This document shows positions 17,059 through 24,875 of a stretch of 64,000 nt of DNA, piece by piece. The DNA is from RSA9 sp036381195 (GTDB taxonomy: Bacteria > Gemmatimonadota > Gemmatimonadetes > Longimicrobiales > RSA9): contig DASVDH010000015.1 of NCBI GenBank assembly GCA_036381195.1, positions 1 through 64,000 on the forward strand, read 5' to 3'. Numbering within the stretch: position 1 is the stretch's first letter; each line of letters starts with the position of its first letter. The notes beneath the pieces were generated by a model, which made no database searches, had not been told where the DNA came from, and worked only from the letters and a program-made list of their open reading frames with translations. Both the position numbers and the translations under genes were made by a program.

Positions 17059-18530
17059 CCGTGGCGCGGCTCCGGTGCGGCTGCGACGGGGCGCGCGAGC
17101 GCGCGTGCGGCGACCCGGGCGGCCAGGAACGCGACGGCGGACGCCGGCAGCGCGAACAGCACGGCGTGCTCCTGCCACAGCTCGAACGTGCGGCCGCCGA
17201 GCTCGAGCGTCCAGATCTGCGTGGCCCACTCCTCGTCGTAGCGGCCATTCATGTGGATGAGGACGTAGAACAGCAGCGCGACGCCGAGACCGGTGAGGCT
17301 CGATGCGAGGCCGGCGGCTGCGGGCTGCGGCCGGCGGGAAAAGAGCCCGGCGAGCAGCGGCACCAGCGCGGCGGCGACCAGCACCGTGCTCATGAAGATC
17401 CAGGCGGAGACGATGGTGCGGAAGAAGAGCGCGAAGGAGACGGAAGCGGCGGCGGCCGCGACGGTCATCCAGCGCGTCAGCCGCAGCACGGCGCGGTCAT
17501 CCATGTCCGGACGGACCAGCGGGCGGTAGAGGTCGTACGCGAGGTTGCCACCGGCGATGAGGAGGTACGAGTCGATGGTGGACATCGCCGTGGCGAGCAC
17601 GCCGGCGACGAAGAGACCGCGCAACCCGGCGGGCAACACGTCCAGCGTCAGGGTGAGCAGCGCGTAGCGCGGCTCGGCCTCGATGTCGCGGGCCGCGGCG
17701 GCCATCCCCAGGACGGTGGTGACCCAGTCGTAGGCGGCCCAGAGCGCGATGCCGAGGAGGAGCGCGACCAGCACGGCGCGGTAGCTGACGGCCGCGAAGA
17801 CGCGCTGGTAGAACGCCGGCTCGACCAGCGCGCTCAGCGCCGAGGCCGCGAACACGAGCAGCACGGAGGCCGGGTACGTTCCGCCGGGCCGGAAGAACTC
17901 GGCGGGGAGCGCGGCCTGGAGCCCGTCCATGCCGCCCTGGACGCGGAGCACGAGCACGCAGGCGAGGCCGAGCGTGACGCACATGAGTGCGAACTGGACG
18001 GTGTCCGTGAACGCATCGGCGAGGAGGCCGCCGAGCACGGTGTAGGCGAGAGAGACGCCCGCGCCGACCAGCACGCCCCAGACGAACGGCACGCCGAGCA
18101 GCACGTCCAGCAGGATGCCGATGCCCATGATGCTGAGCAGCGGCAGCGCGTAGAGAAAGCAGGCGACCGCGACCACCGCGCGGGTGCCGCGGCCGTAGTA
18201 GTGGTCCGCGACGTCCGGCAGCGACAGGAAGTCATGCCGCTTGAGGCGGGGCGCGATGAGCAGCGCGGCGAGCAGGATGACGATGTAGTACGGGCGCGTG
18301 TAGCCGAACCACGCGACGACGCCCTCCTGGTACGCGACCTCGGAGCCGCCGAACAGCACGTCCAGCCCGTAATAGGTCGAGACGAGCGTGCAGACGAGGA
18401 CCGGGACGGTGAAGTGCCCGGCCGCGACGAAGAACTCCCGGAAGCTGCCGATGCGGCGGGACAGGAACGCGCCGAAGGCGACCATGCCCGCCAGGTACGC
18501 GGCGATGATGACGTAGTCGAGCGCAGTCAT
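17055..18530 (-). CDS. sodium:solute symporter (SSS family)
   Basis: The protein has 491 residues and about 13 hydrophobic helices. It opens with DYVIIAAYLAGMVAFGAFLSRR and has GGSEVAYQEGVVAWFGY, DFLSLPDVADHYYG and ATAMSTIDSYLLIAGGN, which are SSS landmarks (the last carries the Ser/Thr residues of the Na2 site). It imports an organic solute with Na+. The gene overlaps the stop of an upstream PLP decarboxylase (ATGA) and the start of a downstream small protein (ATGA). The substrate may be the amino acid handled by the decarboxylase, which is an inference. Confidence 0.88.
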   Translation of the reverse strand: MTALDYVIIAAYLAGMVAFGAFLSRRIGSFREFFVAAGHFTVPVLVCTLVSTYYGLDVLFGGSEVAYQEGVVAWFGYTRPYYIVILLAALLIAPRLKRHDFLSLPDVADHYYGRGTRAVVAVACFLYALPLLSIMGIGILLDVLLGVPFVWGVLVGAGVSLAYTVLGGLLADAFTDTVQFALMCVTLGLACVLVLRVQGGMDGLQAALPAEFFRPGGTYPASVLLVFAASALSALVEPAFYQRVFAAVSYRAVLVALLLGIALWAAYDWVTTVLGMAAAARDIEAEPRYALLTLTLDVLPAGLRGLFVAGVLATAMSTIDSYLLIAGGNLAYDLYRPLVRPDMDDRAVLRLTRWMTVAAAAASVSFALFFRTIVSAWIFMSTVLVAAALVPLLAGLFSRRPQPAAAGLASSLTGLGVALLFYVLIHMNGRYDEEWATQIWTLELGGRTFELWQEHAVLFALPASAVAFLAARVAARALARPVAAAPEPRHG

Positions 18531-19993
18531 CGCAGCTCGCGGAGGAGCTCCCACGCACGGCGTACGTGCGCTTCGGTCGTGCGCAGGTTGCCGACGGCGA
18601 GGCGGATCGCGTACCTGCCGTTCACCCGCGTGTGCGAGAGGAACACCTCGCCCGTGTCGTTGACGCGGTGGAGTAGCTGCTCGTTCAGCGCGTCGAGGTC
18701 CTCGCCGCCGGGGTGGCCGGGCGGGCGGTGGCGGAAGACGACGACGGAGAACTTCGTCGGCGCGAGGCGCTCGAAGTCCGGCGCGTCGTCCACCCACGAG
18801 GCGAAGAGGCGGGCCAGCCGGATGTGCTCGCGCAGGTGCGCCTGGAGGCCCTCACGGCCGTAGTAGCGGAGGACGAACCAGAGCTTGAGCGCGCGGAAGC
18901 GGCGGCCGAGCGCGACGCCGTAGTCCATCAGGTTCACGGCGTTCTCTCCCTCCGCGGTGGTGAGGTAGAACGGCGTGACCGAGAAGGCGCGGCGCAGCAC
19001 GTCGCGGCGGCGAGTGAAGAGCGCGGAGCAGTCGGTGGGCGTGAACAGCCACTTGTGCGGGTTCACGACGAGCGAGTCCGCGCGCTCGCAGCCGTCGAGC
19101 ACCCAGCGCATCTCGGGGAGCACGGCCGCGCTTCCACCGTACGCCGCGTCCACGTGCAGCCAGAGCCCTTCGCGCTCGCAGATGTCCGCGATCGCGGGCA
19201 CAGGGTCCACCGCCGTCGTCGACGTGGTGCCGACGGTCGCGACCACGGCGAGCGGGCGGATCCCGGCGGCGCGGTCCTCGGCGATGGCGGCTTCGAGCGC
19301 AGCGGGGTCGAGGCGATGCTCGGCATCCGTCGCGATGCGGCGCACGCCGGAGAGGCCGAGGCCCAGGGTGATGGCGGCCTTGTCGACGCTGGAGTGCGCT
19401 TCCTCGGAGCAGTAGACGCGGAGCCGTGGCAGGTCGCGGCCGGCGAGGCCGTCCTCGCGGATGCGGAGGTCGGGGTCGAGCTCGCGCGCGGCGGCGAGCG
19501 CGTAGAGCGTGCTGCTGGAGGCGGTGTCGTTGATTTCGCCGAACCAGCCGCCGGGCAGGCCCATGAGCTGGCGCAGCCAGTCGAGCACGTGCTGCTCGAG
19601 CTCGGTGGCGGCAGGCCCGGTCCGCCAGAGCATCGCGTTGATGTTGAGCGCCGCGGCGAGCATCTCGCCGAGGATGCCCGGCGTGGAGCTGCTGATGGCG
19701 AAGTAGCCGAAGAAGCCGGGGTGGTTCCAGTGCGTGGTGTTCGGCAGGATCAGGCGGTCGAAGTCCGCGAGGATCCTGTCCATCGGCTCGGGCGCGCCGG
19801 GCGGCGCGGGCGGCAGGGCGGCGCGCACGTCGCCGGGCGCGGTGCGTGGGAGGACAGGCCACGCCTCGGGCCGCTCGAGGTACGCCGCGATGCGATCGAG
19901 CGCCGCGGCCGCGTGGCGGCGGAAGTCGCCGTCGTGGCCGTCGCCCGGGACGGGGCGCGGTGCGGCGCCGCGTGCGCCGGCTCCTGTGGTCAT
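18527..19993 (-). CDS. PLP-dependent group II decarboxylase (aromatic L-amino acid decarboxylase-like)
   Basis: The protein has 488 residues. It follows the AADC fold order: NHPGFFGYFAISSSTPG, LRQLMGLP, VYCSEEAHSSVDKAA, HVDAAYGGSAAVLPE, and the PLP lysine in VNPHKWLFTPTDCSA (Lys near 314). These enzymes decarboxylate amino acids such as Trp, Tyr, Phe or DOPA to amines. The gene is first of a coupled trio with the sodium symporter and a small membrane protein. The length fits the family. The exact substrate is not readable. Confidence 0.88.
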   Translation of the reverse strand: MTTGAGARGAAPRPVPGDGHDGDFRRHAAAALDRIAAYLERPEAWPVLPRTAPGDVRAALPPAPPGAPEPMDRILADFDRLILPNTTHWNHPGFFGYFAISSSTPGILGEMLAAALNINAMLWRTGPAATELEQHVLDWLRQLMGLPGGWFGEINDTASSSTLYALAAARELDPDLRIREDGLAGRDLPRLRVYCSEEAHSSVDKAAITLGLGLSGVRRIATDAEHRLDPAALEAAIAEDRAAGIRPLAVVATVGTTSTTAVDPVPAIADICEREGLWLHVDAAYGGSAAVLPEMRWVLDGCERADSLVVNPHKWLFTPTDCSALFTRRRDVLRRAFSVTPFYLTTAEGENAVNLMDYGVALGRRFRALKLWFVLRYYGREGLQAHLREHIRLARLFASWVDDAPDFERLAPTKFSVVVFRHRPPGHPGGEDLDALNEQLLHRVNDTGEVFLSHTRVNGRYAIRLAVGNLRTTEAHVRRAWELLRELR

Positions 19994-20042
19994 GCGGTGA
20001 AAGCTAGGAGGGAGGCGGGCGGCGGTCCAGCGGCGAGGCCGG

Positions 20043-20462
20043 CTACCAGAGTGTCGCCATGCGCAGCAGGAGGTTGACGAGCTCGGCGAGCCGGGGGCCC
20101 AGCTCTGCGGAGCCGAGGGTGGCGTTGGCGCCGGCATCGGCGGCGGCGCGGGCGGTGGCGGGGTCGTCCGCGACGGCGAGGATGGGGAGGCGGCCCTCGC
20201 GCTGGCGGAGCTCCGACACGCTCGCGGGTGAGAGGCCGCGGCGCAGGTCGACGAGGATGAGCGGCGGCGTCGCGATGTCGCCCTCGCCGGCGCCGAGTGC
20301 GTCGTGCAGCTCGCGCGGCGTGCGGGCGAGGCGTGTGGCGAAGCCGGCGGCGCCGAGGGCGGCGAGCAGGTCCGGGCCATCGTCGCTCAGGACGAGCGCG
20401 GGATTGACGGCCTCCATCATGGACGCCGCGGCGTCCTGCCGCGCGGATGGGTGCCGATGCAT
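20043..20462 (-). CDS. receiver-like protein (degenerate response-regulator domain)
   Basis: The protein has 139 residues. The pattern ALVLSDDGPDLLAALGAAG, then LILVDLRRG, then ILAVADDPATARAAADAGANATL follows a CheY-like receiver, with the phospho-acceptor region LVDLRRG. The acidic pocket and the conserved Lys are not convincing, so it may be a pseudo-receiver. There is no output domain. It lies 49 bases upstream of the decarboxylase on the same strand and could belong to that operon. Three Met codons near the start make the exact N-terminus uncertain. Confidence 0.55.
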   Translation of the reverse strand: MHRHPSARQDAAASMMEAVNPALVLSDDGPDLLAALGAAGFATRLARTPRELHDALGAGEGDIATPPLILVDLRRGLSPASVSELRQREGRLPILAVADDPATARAAADAGANATLGSAELGPRLAELVNLLLRMATLW

Positions 20463-20539
20463 GGTTGGTCCCTCGGTCCGGGTGGAGGCCCTCGCGGGGA
20501 GGCGTGCAAGGCGCGTTCCCGCCGCCACGGAGCCGCGCG

Positions 20540-20568
20540 TTGAGCGCGCGGCGGGCCGCGTGTATGTT
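20540..20568 (+). promoter_or_regulatory. promoter placing the dacB transcript start at its ATG
   Basis: TTGAGC (20540-20545) and TATGTT (20563-20568) are 17 bases apart. Transcription would begin at about 20575-20577, the start codon itself, so the message would be leaderless. No ribosome-binding sequence precedes the ATG, which agrees. Confidence 0.55.
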
Positions 20569-20576
20569 GCCGCGCC

Positions 20577-22163
20577 ATGAACGGGAGCAGATCTGCGGAG
20601 CGGCAGGCGGCGCTGGCCGCGGGGATCGCGGCCGCGCTGGCCCTCGCCGCGTGCGCGCCGGCGCCGGGCCGGCCGGCGCCACGCCGCGTCACGCTCGCGG
20701 GAGTCGTGGACTCCGTGGTGAGCACGCCGCCGCTCGACCGCACGCACTGGGGGATCGAGGTGCACGACCCCGCGCGCGGCGCGACGCTGTTCGCGCTCGA
20801 CCCGGAACGGCATTTCGTCCCGGCGTCGAACATGAAGCTGCTGGTGACCGCGGTCGCGCTCGGGGAGCTGGGCCCGGAGTTCCGCTACCGGACGGAGCTG
20901 TACGCGCGGCGGGCGCCGGGGGACACGGCGGCGGCGCTGCTCGTGGTCGCGGGGCGCGGCGACCCGACGTGGTCCGAGCGGTTCCACGGGACGCCGTGGG
21001 CGCCGCTCGATTCGCTGGCGGATTCCGTTGCGCTCGCGGGGATCGCGCGCGTGACCGGCGAGCTCGTCGTCGATGCGAGTCATTTCGATCGCGAGTTCAT
21101 CCACCCCACCTGGGAGGTGGGCGACCTGGACTACGGCTACGCCGCGCCGGTGGCGGCGTTCGCGATCGAGGAAGGCACGTTCCGCTCCGTGGTCTCGCCC
21201 GGCGCGGCCGCCGGGGAGCCGGCGCGGGTCACCGTGCTCGCGCCGCCGGGCACGATCACGCTGGTGAACCGGCTGGTGACGGACACCGCGGGTGCGCGCC
21301 GCCGGATCGAGGTCTCGCGCACCGTGGGGAGCGATACCGTGACCCTGCTGGGCACCATCCCGCTCGGCGCGGCGCCGGACACGTTGCGGCTCGCCGTGGG
21401 TGAGCCGGCGCGGTACGCGGCCCGCGCACTGGCGGCCGCGCTGGAGGCGCGGGGCATCGAGATCGAAGGCGGGGTGCGCGTCGTCTACGACACGCTCGAG
21501 GCGGCGGTCCTCCGGGGCGTAATGGACACCGCCGCCGTGGCTCCGACGGCTGCGGACTCCGCGCTGGCGGATACCACGGCGGGGGGCACGGCGGCCGTGC
21601 GGCTCGAGCGGGTGGCGAGCTGGACGTCTCCGCCGCTGGCCGAGGTCGTGGCGGCGATCCTGAAACCGAGCCAGAACTGGATCGCCGAGATGCTGCTCAA
21701 GACGCTGGGCGCGGAGCGGGGCGAGGGCGGGAGCTGGCCGGCGGGCGCGGAGGTCGAGCGGCGCTACCTGTTCGACGTCGTCGGGATCGACTCGACGGCG
21801 ATCGTCGTGCGGGACGGGTCGGGCCTCTCGGCCCAGAACCTGGTGACGCCGCGAGCGCTGGTGCAGCTCCTCGCGCATGCGCGGCGGATGCCGTGGGGCC
21901 CCGCGTACCGCGCCGCGCTGGCCGTCCCGGGCGAGGAAGAGGGGACGCTGGAGAACCGGTTGAGGGGGCTCGAGGGCCGCCTGTACGCGAAGACGGGAAC
22001 GATCACGCACGTCAACTCGCTGACGGGGTACCTGACGACGGCGTCGGGGCGGGAGCTGATCTTCAGCATCCTCACGAACGCGTCGGGCCAGCCGTCCGGC
22101 GAGGTGCGGCGCGCGATCGACGGGATCGCGCGCACCATCGCCGAGCAAGGAGGCGCGAGATGA
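20577..22163 (+). CDS. dacB: D-alanyl-D-alanine carboxypeptidase/endopeptidase (PBP4, peptidase S13), lipoprotein
   Basis: The protein has 528 residues. The S13 motifs are all present: SNMK (about 84-87) with the acylated Ser, SQN (about 365) and KTG (about 472). The N-terminus ends in LALAAC, a lipobox, so it is probably anchored on the periplasmic side of a membrane. The enzyme trims or opens peptidoglycan cross-links. An Ala/Thr-rich insert (about 315-340) is not usual. The stop overlaps the start of the next gene (ATGA). Confidence 0.9.
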   Translation: MNGSRSAERQAALAAGIAAALALAACAPAPGRPAPRRVTLAGVVDSVVSTPPLDRTHWGIEVHDPARGATLFALDPERHFVPASNMKLLVTAVALGELGPEFRYRTELYARRAPGDTAAALLVVAGRGDPTWSERFHGTPWAPLDSLADSVALAGIARVTGELVVDASHFDREFIHPTWEVGDLDYGYAAPVAAFAIEEGTFRSVVSPGAAAGEPARVTVLAPPGTITLVNRLVTDTAGARRRIEVSRTVGSDTVTLLGTIPLGAAPDTLRLAVGEPARYAARALAAALEARGIEIEGGVRVVYDTLEAAVLRGVMDTAAVAPTAADSALADTTAGGTAAVRLERVASWTSPPLAEVVAAILKPSQNWIAEMLLKTLGAERGEGGSWPAGAEVERRYLFDVVGIDSTAIVVRDGSGLSAQNLVTPRALVQLLAHARRMPWGPAYRAALAVPGEEEGTLENRLRGLEGRLYAKTGTITHVNSLTGYLTTASGRELIFSILTNASGQPSGEVRRAIDGIARTIAEQGGAR

Positions 22164-22603
22164 GCCGGACGAGGAAGGCGCTGCTGATCGTTGGCGGGGT
22201 GGTGTTGGCGTTCGTGCTGGGCTTCGGCTGGCAGTACGTGCGGGCGCAGGCGCTCAAGGCGGAGCTCGCGAATGTGCGGCAGGAGCTTGCGTTGCTGCGG
22301 GCCGAAGCGGCGCTCGGCGCCGCGGCGGTCGCCGCCCTGCAGAACAACCACGAGGTGGCGTTGAAGCTGACCAGCGACTTCTTCACGCGGCTCCAGCAGG
22401 AGGTAGACACGGCACCGGCACGCGCGCGCGCCGAGCTGGAGCAGATCCTGGGGCAACGGGACGCCGTGATCACCGTCGTCTCGCGCGCGAGCCCCGAAGC
22501 GAGCAGCGTGCTCACCCGGCTGTACGTCCGGTACCGGGTCGCGATCGGCGGGCCGGACCAGGCGCTGCCGATCGCCGCGCAACCGCCGGCCAGCAGCGGC
22601 TGA
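22160..22603 (+). CDS. membrane-anchored coiled-coil protein
   Basis: The protein has 147 residues: one N-terminal membrane helix (LLIVGGVVLAFVLGFGW), then a helical, heptad-like stretch (about 28-90), then a Pro/Ala/Ser tail. No family is recognised. The ATGA overlap with dacB fixes the start and suggests that it is made together with that periplasmic enzyme. Confidence 0.75.
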   Translation: MSRTRKALLIVGGVVLAFVLGFGWQYVRAQALKAELANVRQELALLRAEAALGAAAVAALQNNHEVALKLTSDFFTRLQQEVDTAPARARAELEQILGQRDAVITVVSRASPEASSVLTRLYVRYRVAIGGPDQALPIAAQPPASSG

Positions 22604-22651
22604 GGCCGGCGGAGGGTGCGCCCGCCACGCCCGGCTCCGCGCGGCGCGGGG

Positions 22652-22728
22652 GCGGGCGTCAGTCGGCGGGCACCGCCACACCCGGCGGCGGGTGGTGCAG
22701 GAGCGGGCGTCAGTCCGCGGGCACCGCC
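22652..22728. repeat. 51-bp imperfect duplication spanning the patatin stop codon
   Basis: GCGGGCGTCAGTCGGCGGGC... (22652-22677) and GCGGGCGTCAGTCCGCGGGC... (22703-22728) match at 25 of 26 bases and are 51 bases apart. The second copy contains the patatin stop codon, so the last codons and the stop appear to have been duplicated downstream of the gene. Confidence 0.75.
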
Positions 22729-23543
22729 GCCCGCGACCAGTCCGCCAGCGCTTCCCTCGCCGCGCGGTAGCCCTCCTCGAGGAAGTACTTCGTTCGGCTG
22801 AAGTCGAACGTGGAGTAGCCGTCCAGGCGCGGGCGGATGTAGACGAGGGGCGGGCCATCCCAGGCATCCAGTTGTTGGCGCCGGCGGGCGTAGCTCAGGA
22901 TGTCGAACACGCGGTGATGGATGGCGACGATGCCCTTCGAGACCGTGTCGAGCGAATCCTTCACCTCGCCCGCCGCGACGTCCACCGCGATGATGAGGTC
23001 CGCACCGCGCTCCGCCGCGCGCCGTATGGGCAGGGAGTCGCCGACGCCGCCATCCACGTAGAACCGGCCGTCGAGCTCCGCGGGAGGGTAGAAGAGGGGA
23101 AGCGCGCAGGAGGCGTACACGGCATCCGCGAGCGGCAGGTCCGTGCGCCCGCCCGCGCCGAACCACTCCGTCCTCCCCGTTTCCAGGTCCACCGCGTTCA
23201 TGCCGAGAGGAACCGTGAGGTCGGCGAAGTCCGCGGCCGGCAGCACGGAGCGGATGTAGTCCCGGAAAGTCTCGCCCCGGAAGACGCTGGGCTGCCGGAT
23301 GCCGTTGAGGAGGAGCACCCAGCGGTTGAGGGTGACGATGTCCGCCTTCTTCAGGCGCAGGGCGAGCGAGGCGAGCTCGGCCCAGCCGAGGCCGGCAGAA
23401 ATGCAGGCGCCGACCAGGGCGCCGATGCTCGTGCCGACGATCTCGGCGACCTCGACGCCGGCCTCCTGGATGGCCTTCCAGGCGCCCACGTGGGCCATGC
23501 CCTTCACCCCGCCGCCCCCGAGCACCAGGATCGTCCGTGCCAT
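22710..23543 (-). CDS. patatin-like phospholipase (RssA/YchK type)
   Basis: The protein has 277 residues. It has the oxyanion-hole GGGGVKG (about 10-16), the nucleophile in GTSIG (about 40) and the catalytic Asp in DGGVGDS (about 166), the Ser-Asp dyad of patatins. It is a cytosolic or membrane-associated lipid acyl hydrolase. The ATG at 23543 gives MARTILVLGGGG; a GTG three codons earlier is possible. The family is firm; the substrate is unknown. Confidence 0.88.
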   Translation of the reverse strand: MARTILVLGGGGVKGMAHVGAWKAIQEAGVEVAEIVGTSIGALVGACISAGLGWAELASLALRLKKADIVTLNRWVLLLNGIRQPSVFRGETFRDYIRSVLPAADFADLTVPLGMNAVDLETGRTEWFGAGGRTDLPLADAVYASCALPLFYPPAELDGRFYVDGGVGDSLPIRRAAERGADLIIAVDVAAGEVKDSLDTVSKGIVAIHHRVFDILSYARRRQQLDAWDGPPLVYIRPRLDGYSTFDFSRTKYFLEEGYRAAREALADWSRAAVPAD

Positions 23544-23921
23544 GGAGACCACTCCGCGTGTGAAGCGCCCGGTAGGCCAACCGGGTCAAGAACCGGGCCC
23601 CTGCCGCACGCGGGCGCCTTGGGCGGGTGGTGTGTGGGCGCACTCGGCGGGCGGCATCGCCCCGAGCCAATAGACACCGCGGGCGCTGGGGAAAGTTCCC
23701 GGCGCCCGGCCGGCCGGGCGGGCCCGGGGTCCGCCGGGCACTCCCGCCGCCCGGGGTCGGGGCGGCGTGGCGTCAGACCCGCTCGGAGGCCCCGGCCCGG
23801 CACGAGGACCCGACACTGCAATGAGGTGGCGCGCCGCGGACCTACCCGGTTCGCCTGGCTGGTGGGCGATGGGTGTGACGGGCGGCGCTCGATGCCCCCC
23901 CGGAGCCCCCGGCGCGAGGGC

Positions 23922-23950
23922 TTGACATGGCGATTGGGCGCGGGTAGGTT
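23922..23950 (+). promoter_or_regulatory. promoter of the SUF operon
   Basis: TTGACA (23922-23927) is followed by 17 bases and TAGGTT (23945-23950). The predicted transcription start near 23957 falls on the first base of the palindromic operator. Confidence 0.7.
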
Positions 23951-23956
23951 GCTGCT

Positions 23957-23971
23957 TGATATTCGGAATCA
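23957..23971. promoter_or_regulatory. palindromic operator TGATATTCGGAATCA (Rrf2/RirA-like)
   Basis: It has the same TGA-N9-TCA palindrome as at 187-201 and sits at the predicted transcription start of the suf operon. SUF operons in many bacteria are repressed by Rrf2 proteins (IscR, SufR, RirA), so repression when clusters are plentiful is a reasonable inference. Confidence 0.65.
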
Positions 23972-24028
23972 TTCTTGAATTGGACCGCCGGAAGACGGGT
24001 GGCCGGCGATGGAGGCCCGGGGAGAGCG

Positions 24029-24796
24029 ATGAGCGAGCCGATTCTGAGGATCGTGGATCTGCACGCGGTGGTGGCGGAGGACCAGACGGAGATCCTGAAG
24101 GGCGTGGACCTGGAGCTGCCGCGTGGCGAGGTCCACGCGATCATGGGGCCGAACGGGTCGGGCAAGAGCACGCTGGCGAAGGTGCTGTCGGGTCACCCGG
24201 CATACGAGGTGACGGAGGGGGAGGTCTGGTTCAAGGGCCAGAACCTGCTCGAGCTGGAGGCGGACGAGCGGGCGCGGGCAGGGCTGTTCCTGGCATTCCA
24301 GTATCCCGTGGACATCCCGGGGGTGTCCATCGCGAACTTCCTGCGGACGGCGCTCCAGGCGCGGTCGGGCGGGGAGGTGGACATCTTCGACTTCCAGGAG
24401 AAGCTGCTGGAGCGCATGCAGCTCCTGGAGGTGGATCCCTCGTTCGCGGAGCGGAGCGTGAACGACGGGTTCAGCGGCGGTGAGAAGAAGCGGAACGAGA
24501 TCCTGCAGATGGCGATGCTGGAGCCGGACCTCGCCGTGCTGGACGAGACGGACTCCGGGCTGGACATCGACGCTCTGAAGGTGGTGGCGAACGGGGTGAA
24601 CCGGCTGCACGAGGAGCGGCCGGAGATGACGGTCCTGTTGATCACGCACTACCAGCGCCTGCTGAACTACATCAAGCCGGACGCGGTGCACGTGATGGCG
24701 GGGGGGCGGATCGTGCGGTCCGGCGGCCCGGAGCTGGCGGAGGAGCTGGAGGCGCGGGGCTACGAGGCATTCAAGGAGGTGGCCGGCGCGGCCTGA
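24029..24796 (+). CDS. sufC: SUF Fe-S assembly ATPase SufC
   Basis: The protein has 255 residues. Walker A is GPNGSGKS (about 39-46), the signature FSGGEKKRNEI (about 149) and Walker B/D-loop DETDSGLD (about 171) are in place. SufC is the ATPase of the SufBC2D scaffold that builds [4Fe-4S] clusters. The ATG at 24029 follows GGGGAGAGCG. It is the first gene of the operon sufC-B-D-Rieske-S-U. Confidence 0.96.
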   Translation: MSEPILRIVDLHAVVAEDQTEILKGVDLELPRGEVHAIMGPNGSGKSTLAKVLSGHPAYEVTEGEVWFKGQNLLELEADERARAGLFLAFQYPVDIPGVSIANFLRTALQARSGGEVDIFDFQEKLLERMQLLEVDPSFAERSVNDGFSGGEKKRNEILQMAMLEPDLAVLDETDSGLDIDALKVVANGVNRLHEERPEMTVLLITHYQRLLNYIKPDAVHVMAGGRIVRSGGPELAEELEARGYEAFKEVAGAA

Positions 24797-24875
24797 GCGC
24801 GGCCGCGCCCTGGCCCGCCGGAGCTTCCCGCCGCGCGGTGCCCTTTTCAGTCAGCGGGAATGAGAGGAGCCGAAC

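Larger units (their letters stand above)
23544..24028. other. 485-base intergenic region holding the SUF promoter and operator
   Basis: The left 370 bases are GC-rich without a gene I can support. The right end has the suf promoter and palindrome, and a GGGGAGAG ribosome site for sufC. Confidence 0.6.
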
